64,000 nt of DNA from Trichopria drosophilae (Eukaryota > Arthropoda > Insecta > Hymenoptera > Diapriidae): positions 434,001 through 498,000 of the forward strand of contig CM059582.1 in the NCBI GenBank assembly GCA_030407085.1, written 5' to 3'. The position numbers and the translations under genes were made by a program. Below are positions 59,068 through 64,000 of this stretch, piece by piece. Under the pieces are notes generated by a model. That model saw only the letters and a program-made list of their open reading frames with translations. It was not told where the DNA came from and did no database searches. How positions within the stretch are numbered: the stretch's first letter is position 1; every line of letters begins with the position of its first letter.

Positions 59068-59996
59068 AAGTTTACCTTTAACTGGTAAGCCTTCATTATA
59101 TCACGATCTATCTGTTTTGTTAACTCGTTAATACTATGGAATTTTTTTTCTGCCCTAATAAACTTTAAAAGTTGTATATCAACCTTAAAATTGTATAAAT
59201 TTTCGTTGAAGTCAAATATATGCATTTCTACTATAGGTTTTTTTAAGTCCTTAAATGTAGGTCTCATACCAATGTTGACTACTCCATATAGCCAACTTGA
59301 ACTATTTTTAGAAAATGCAACTTTGGCGTAATATGTACCAAGCTTAGGTTTTATCATGTAATCTTCTATCGGAATGTTTATGGTTGGAAACCCTATTTCT
59401 CTACCTCTACATGCACCTTTTGTTACAATACCAGAAACTTGATAAGACCTACCAAGCAATTTATTAGCAATTTCTATTTCGCCTTTTTGTAAACACTCCC
59501 TGATTGAGGAAGAAGAGCAAATTTTTCTATCGATTATCAATGGCTCTAATTTAGTTAAAGAATATTCATACATCTGAGAATATTTTTCTAGAGTTAATAT
59601 GTTACCCAATCGTTTGTGACCAAAAGTACAACTTTCTCCAACAGTTATATGTTTAGCACCATACTTCTTTACCAAAATCTTACCAATAAAGTCATCGCAG
59701 CTAACCTCAGAAAAACCTCTACTAAAATTAATAATATACAAGTAATCTATACCATAGCTGCTGATTAGTTCCTTTTTTTGTTCTTGGTCTATTAACCTAA
59801 AATTGTTCCTACTAAATAAAACAGTTGATGGGTGAGGCTCAAAAGTTAAAACTGCAGAGGGTAATCCTCTTTCTTGTGCTACCTTCTTTAGATTGGAAAT
59901 TGCAAACTTATGTCCTAAATGAACGCCATCGAAATTTCCGAAAGTTAGTGCCACATTATCTTTTATCCCTTGCTCACAGTTGTAAATAATTTTCAT
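59064..59996 (-). CDS. ribF: Bifunctional riboflavin kinase / FAD synthetase
   Basis: Makes FMN and FAD. The nucleotidyltransferase motif TFGNFDGVHLGH is near residue 19 and the kinase part has GREIGFPTINI; length 310 is normal. It heads a tight minus-strand run with lspA and the two M16 peptidases. Confidence 0.95.
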   Translation of the reverse strand: MKIIYNCEQGIKDNVALTFGNFDGVHLGHKFAISNLKKVAQERGLPSAVLTFEPHPSTVLFSRNNFRLIDQEQKKELISSYGIDYLYIINFSRGFSEVSCDDFIGKILVKKYGAKHITVGESCTFGHKRLGNILTLEKYSQMYEYSLTKLEPLIIDRKICSSSSIRECLQKGEIEIANKLLGRSYQVSGIVTKGACRGREIGFPTINIPIEDYMIKPKLGTYYAKVAFSKNSSSWLYGVVNIGMRPTFKDLKKPIVEMHIFDFNENLYNFKVDIQLLKFIRAEKKFHSINELTKQIDRDIMKAYQLKVNL

Positions 59997-60051
59997 ACAA
60001 TTTGATATTTTATATATAATAGTTGTATTTTATAAACTATGGAGATAAATC

Positions 60052-60423
60052 GTGAAAAACACTAAAGGAAAAGTTGTAATATATGTGAAGAAGTACTGCC
60101 CATTCTGCAAGAAAGCAAAAGAGTTATTGGATGAAAAAGGTGTGAAATACGAAGAAATTAATGTACTTAGAAACTCGGATTTGTTTGACGGTATAAAATC
60201 AAAATATAACGTCAGTACAGTTCCACAAATTTTTATTACTGATGAAAATGGTGATTATGTACATCATATTGCTGGATGTGACAAATTGATGGATCTTGAA
60301 AAAGAAGGAAAGTTGGATAATATGTTAAATAATAATGAAGATAGCATTAATGCAACAGCTTACACAAGCGGCGGTGATGAACACGAGGGATGTAATATAA
60401 TACATAATGAAGATTTTATGTGA
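60052..60423 (+). CDS. grxC: Glutaredoxin 3-like protein with C-terminal extension
   Basis: The active site YCPFCKKAKELL and the cis-proline TVPQIFI mark a dithiol glutaredoxin; the GCDKLMDLEKEG end of the fold follows. The core needs about 85 residues; some 35 more follow (rich in Asn, Ser, Gly, with TSGGDEHEGCNIIHNEDFM at the end), giving 123. That tail has His, Cys, Glu and Asp and is unusual. A GGAGAT ribosome site at 60040-60045 precedes the start. Confidence 0.88.
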   Translation: MKNTKGKVVIYVKKYCPFCKKAKELLDEKGVKYEEINVLRNSDLFDGIKSKYNVSTVPQIFITDENGDYVHHIAGCDKLMDLEKEGKLDNMLNNNEDSINATAYTSGGDEHEGCNIIHNEDFM

Positions 60424-60518
60424 TTTTTTTGTCTTACTATTGCTGGCATGCCCACTTTAAACAATTTTTAATGAATTAAAAATACAATTCATCTAGTGAG
60501 TTTTTTTAGTGGGAAAAA

Positions 60519-61391
60519 ATGATAAAAAACATTATAATTGTTAGCAAAAACTTAATTAGTATTGAATTAATTAACAAACAAGATTTAGAGAGTTTCATCA
60601 AGATTTTCACAGTGCTTGATAAGCATATAGCAGCTAAAACTCTTTTTACAGAAGAAGTGACAATAGAGTACAAACAACACAATTGCATAGAAGTTGTTGA
60701 ATTGATAAAAGATACAGGTTTTACATATCATGATGTTGAGAATGTGTTAAATCACCTAAGTAATCATGGAATGAAAGTACCAAGTAGCGTTATAGCAAGC
60801 ACCCTTTCTTCTTCATACAATCACGCACTTGAGTCTAAGGATATAGCATTTGCCTGTTCTAAAGGGTTGCCACAATTTTACATCAGGGTAAATAAGAATA
60901 CCTTTATAATGACTCCTATAAGTGAAGAGAATCTGGAATTGAATTCGCAAAATAGCAAAATGCTTATAGAGTCATTAAAGAGCGAAAAAAGCACTTATGA
61001 TTGCATAGTGGAAGAAAATATCATCAAAGTTATAGTGCATTCTGAAATACATCAGGCTATAAACTCGATTATAAAATCACTGATAAAGTCTTGCCTTTTA
61101 GCAAGAGATGAAGAAGAAAAATTCAAAGAGAAATTGAGACAACTTGCTTTTAAAGATCAAGCTTTCGTTGAGTATTCTAGCATCAAAACCATTCATAGAT
61201 ATCCGAATAACCATCCTCTGAGAAAGCATGAAAGTGTTATTAAAGATATAGAAAATATTTTATGTGATTTCATAATAAATGAGAACAGCGGGTTTGCTAT
61301 AGAGCGGTTAAATAGACTGGGCTCAGGAGTCTCTCCAAATACTCCAAGAATCATCACTAAAACTATAGATAAGCTTGTTAAGTTTCACTAA
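60519..61391 (+). CDS. Unknown soluble 290-residue protein
   Basis: No family is recognised. It is largely helical and charged with no signal peptide. ATG 60519 is used; the frame is long and well formed, and the base composition matches its neighbours. It is a single gene between the glutaredoxin and a repeat-bearing gap. Confidence 0.65.
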   Translation: MIKNIIIVSKNLISIELINKQDLESFIKIFTVLDKHIAAKTLFTEEVTIEYKQHNCIEVVELIKDTGFTYHDVENVLNHLSNHGMKVPSSVIASTLSSSYNHALESKDIAFACSKGLPQFYIRVNKNTFIMTPISEENLELNSQNSKMLIESLKSEKSTYDCIVEENIIKVIVHSEIHQAINSIIKSLIKSCLLARDEEEKFKEKLRQLAFKDQAFVEYSSIKTIHRYPNNHPLRKHESVIKDIENILCDFIINENSGFAIERLNRLGSGVSPNTPRIITKTIDKLVKFH

Positions 61392-61630
61392 AATGTTGTT
61401 GGAATGGTTTTAGCCAATGTCTACATATATCTGATTTTTACTGATTGAGTGGAGCAATTGAACTGCTCTCTGTCATCCCAGTGTTAAACGCTGGGATGAT
61501 TTCGTTGTATGGTATCTTATATAGTGTTTTACAAATTCACATAGCTATTTCAAATTTACCCATATCAATGTCAGTAAATTTATTGAGAAAATACCACTTA
61601 GTTCTTTAAATTTATGTTTTTGGATATATA
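61392..61630. repeat. Gap with palindromic repeat between two converging genes
   Basis: A hairpin at 61474-61498 (CATCCCAG/CTGGGATG) sits between the convergent ends and is well placed as a bidirectional terminator. Confidence 0.7.
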
Positions 61631-63427
61631 TTAATCATTTATTTTCAAAGCCTCAATAAAAGCATTTTGTGGGATGTTTATGTTTCCCACAGAATGCAAT
61701 CTTTTCTTACCTTTCTTCTGCTTTTCAAGCAGCTTCATCCTTCGTGTGACGTCTCCACCATAGAGCTTGGCTGTTACATCTTTTCTATACGGGTTAATCG
61801 TTTCTCTAGCAATAATTTTTCCGCCTACTGCCGCTTGAATCGCGATTTTATATTGCTGGCGTGGTATCAAGTCTTTCAAACGTGCACATATTTCACGGCC
61901 TCTTTTTTCTACCCTGCTTTTATGAACAATGCAGGCTAACGCATCCACAGGTTCTCCATTAACTAAAAAACTTAATTTATCTATCTGACTTTCCTTATAA
62001 TCGGATATTTCCCAATCTAAACTTGCATATCCCTTGGAAATTGATTTTAGTCTATCGTAAAAATCAAAAACAACCTCAGACAGCGGTAATTTATACTTCA
62101 GTAGTGCTGTTGTCGTATTACCAACATAAGATAAATCCTGCTGTTCTCCTCTCCTCTCTTCACACAGAGATAGAATCTCTCCTAAATATTGATCAGGTAC
62201 CATTATAGTTGCAGTGATCCACGGTTCTTCCACTATTTTAATTTTTGTAGGGTCTGGCATATCGCTTGGGTTATGGATATTTAAAACTTTACCACTTTGT
62301 GTTGCAACTTTATATATAACACTCGGTGCAGTTGCTGTTAGATCTAAATCAAATTCTCTTTCGAGTCTTTCTTGAATGACTTCAAGATGTAGCATTCCTA
62401 AGAAACCGCAACGAAATCCATAACCTAGCGCATTTGACGTTTCAGCATCAAATGTAAAACTAGCATCATTTAAATGTAATTTTTCTAGTGCTTCCCTTAA
62501 ATATTTAAAATCATCTGTGTTATTGGGAAAAATACTGCAAAATACTACAGGATGTACTTCTTTAAAGCCAGGTAATGCCTTGCTGCACGGCCTTTTCTCT
62601 TCAGTAATAGTGTCTCCTACTTTGCAGTCTGCTACTTCTTTCATTGAAGCAGTTATAAAACCAATTTCACCTGCTGAAAGTTCACCAGTCATAACTTTTT
62701 TAGGAGTGAAAATACCGATATTATCGACCTGATATGTAGCATTATTAGACATCATAACGATTCTCATGCCTTTTTTTAGTACTCCATTTTTAACTCGTAC
62801 TAAAATTACTACTCCTAGGTAAGGATCATACCAACTATCAACTAAAATTGCTTGCAGTGGAGCATTTGTATCACCTTGAGGAGCGGGAAGTTTTGTCACT
62901 ATAGCTTCAAGTACATCCTTTATCCCAAGACCAGTTTTTGCCGATATCAAAATTGACTCAGTTGCATCAATTCCGATTACCTCTTCAATCTGAAACTTTA
63001 TCCTTTCTGGATCTGCAGCAGGAAGGTCAACTTTATTGAGTACAACTATTATCTCATGATTATTGTCAATTGCCTTGTAGACATTTGCCAGAGTCTGAGC
63101 TTCAACTCCTTGGCTGCTATCTACTACCAAAAGTGAGCCTTCACATGCGGCTAAGCTTCGGCTGACTTCATATGAAAAGTCAACGTGACCTGGTGTGTCC
63201 ATGAGGTTGAGGCAACATTTATTACCATTATTTGCAGTGTAATTGAGTCTTACCGTTTGTGCTTTGATTGTGATTCCGCGTTCACGCTCTATATCCATTG
63301 AGTCAAGTACCTGATTGGTCATTTCCCTTGTCTCAAGACCGTTACATTCTTCTATCAAACGATCAGCAAGAGTTGACTTCCCATGATCTATATGTGCTAT
63401 TATTGCAAAATTTCTTATATTGTTCAT
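61631..63427 (-). CDS. lepA: Elongation factor 4
   Basis: A ribosome-bound GTPase that back-translocates stalled ribosomes. G motifs: [36 protein letters not shown] and SAKTGLG. The C-terminal domain ends [28 protein letters not shown], specific to LepA. At 598 residues it is complete. Confidence 0.97.
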   Translation of the reverse strand: MNNIRNFAIIAHIDHGKSTLADRLIEECNGLETREMTNQVLDSMDIERERGITIKAQTVRLNYTANNGNKCCLNLMDTPGHVDFSYEVSRSLAACEGSLLVVDSSQGVEAQTLANVYKAIDNNHEIIVVLNKVDLPAADPERIKFQIEEVIGIDATESILISAKTGLGIKDVLEAIVTKLPAPQGDTNAPLQAILVDSWYDPYLGVVILVRVKNGVLKKGMRIVMMSNNATYQVDNIGIFTPKKVMTGELSAGEIGFITASMKEVADCKVGDTITEEKRPCSKALPGFKEVHPVVFCSIFPNNTDDFKYLREALEKLHLNDASFTFDAETSNALGYGFRCGFLGMLHLEVIQERLEREFDLDLTATAPSVIYKVATQSGKVLNIHNPSDMPDPTKIKIVEEPWITATIMVPDQYLGEILSLCEERRGEQQDLSYVGNTTTALLKYKLPLSEVVFDFYDRLKSISKGYASLDWEISDYKESQIDKLSFLVNGEPVDALACIVHKSRVEKRGREICARLKDLIPRQQYKIAIQAAVGGKIIARETINPYRKDVTAKLYGGDVTRRMKLLEKQKKGKKRLHSVGNINIPQNAFIEALKIND

Positions 63428-63508
63428 AGATCTGCTTATTTAAGTAGATCTATTTTACATTTTAAGTATTACAAGAGCAATTATTTATATCTCTTTTTGC
63501 TAAAAACA

Positions 63509-64000
63509 TTAAGCTGAAGTCCTTGCCAATGGCCGGCAATGCTCATTAGCTGATGCTTGCTTCACTGTGCTACTTGGATCTTCTTGCTGTCCACACGTTT
63601 TTACTGCATCAGCAAGGCTTAGGTAACCAAGGACAGGAACTTTAATTTTTACATCTTTATTTTTTTCTAAATCTTTATCATCTGGTTTATTACTTACTAT
63701 TTTAATACTGCCATCGCTAGCACTTAATGTGATGCTACATTCCCTTTCACCTACATACCAGTTAAACTTTATTCCATATTGAGCTGCAGTACCTAAATTA
63801 TAATATCTAACCCCCTCATGTATGTAGCCACTGATAGGTTCTTTTTGATCTCCACTTGAAAGAAGAAAACCGGCAATATTGTTTTCTTTACAAAATTCAC
63901 TATTTAAAAATTCGCTTACCCTAATATCTGTGTTTTTATTGTCGTCTTTTAGCTTGATTGTTGCATAAAGAGAATTTTGATCCTTACGCTTTTCAATTGA
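63509..64000 (-). CDS. Unknown protein, 3' part only
   Basis: An open frame of 163 codons enters from the right edge and ends at TAA 63509-63511; the start lies outside the window. It contains several cysteines (SEFCKENN, GERECSITL, KTCGQQE, NEHCRPL) and looks beta-rich. The even cysteine spacing suggests an exported, disulfide-bonded protein, but the N-terminus needed to test this is missing. Confidence 0.6.
   Translation of the reverse strand, partial: SIEKRKDQNSLYATIKLKDDNKNTDIRVSEFLNSEFCKENNIAGFLLSSGDQKEPISGYIHEGVRYYNLGTAAQYGIKFNWYVGERECSITLSASDGSIKIVSNKPDDKDLEKNKDVKIKVPVLGYLSLADAVKTCGQQEDPSSTVKQASANEHCRPLARTSA

Overview
The window looks like a chromosome segment of a Wolbachia endosymbiont (Rickettsiales, Alphaproteobacteria). 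It is AT-rich with short operons. Its housekeeping genes are of rickettsial type: sdhA, sucA, pyrB, purH, purN, ubiD, alaS, trpS, lepA, lgt, lspA, a polyprenyl synthase, and L31, L35, L20 and S16. Between them lie features typical of Wolbachia: ankyrin-repeat proteins, a pentapeptide-repeat protein, insertion sequences, a group II intron, and many copies of a short palindromic intergenic repeat (cores such as ATCCCAGTG...CACTGGGAT). Recognition is by motif and family memory; no search was run.

Layout. 1-12.5 kb: a membrane-protein tail, sdhA, then a minus-strand run (signal-peptide ankyrin protein, pentapeptide protein, gmk, long ankyrin protein), followed by pyrB, an iron-binding lipid-anchored or periplasmic protein (fbpA-like), and a membrane protein with a host-like tyrosine/proline motif tail. 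12.6-20.4 kb: nadK-rpmE, fabD, gpmI carrying an in-frame palindromic repeat, a leucine-rich-repeat remnant, tRNA-Asn and alaS. 20.6-24.9 kb: two related membrane proteins (the first frameshifted in poly-A tracts), a PAS-like protein and rpmI-rplT-fmt. 25-34 kb: purH, nth, a broken IS5-type element fused to a foreign ORF, a PpiD-like foldase, and rpsP-polyprenyl synthase-grpE-trpS. 34-38.5 kb: a proline-rich unknown and sucA.

38.7-54.1 kb is the accessory, decaying part. It holds a stop-interrupted unknown gene, a frameshifted gene-transfer-agent-like DUF2460 gene, a frameshifted OTU-type cysteine protease with a small membrane protein behind it, a DsbA-like oxidoreductase, a frameshifted DUF234 ATPase behind GC-rich inverted repeats, a secreted transglutaminase-like protein, ubiD, a group II intron with a broken reverse transcriptase and no visible 3' end, a phospholipase-D-like protein, lgt, smpB, and an ankyrin gene split by an IS50-like element with clear terminal repeats and a 9-bp target duplication. 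54-64 kb returns to core genes: a lone mrpE, purN, two M16 peptidases, lspA, ribF, a glutaredoxin, lepA and a partial unknown at the right edge.

The core genes are intact, so the many single-base frameshifts in accessory genes look like real decay rather than general sequence error, though reads would settle this. The most interesting leads are the tyrosine/PPxY/proline motif tail of the membrane protein at 11104-12510, the split OTU protease, the relic of gene-transfer-agent structure, the palindromic repeat translated inside gpmI, and the poly-A frameshifts in the tandem membrane-protein pair.
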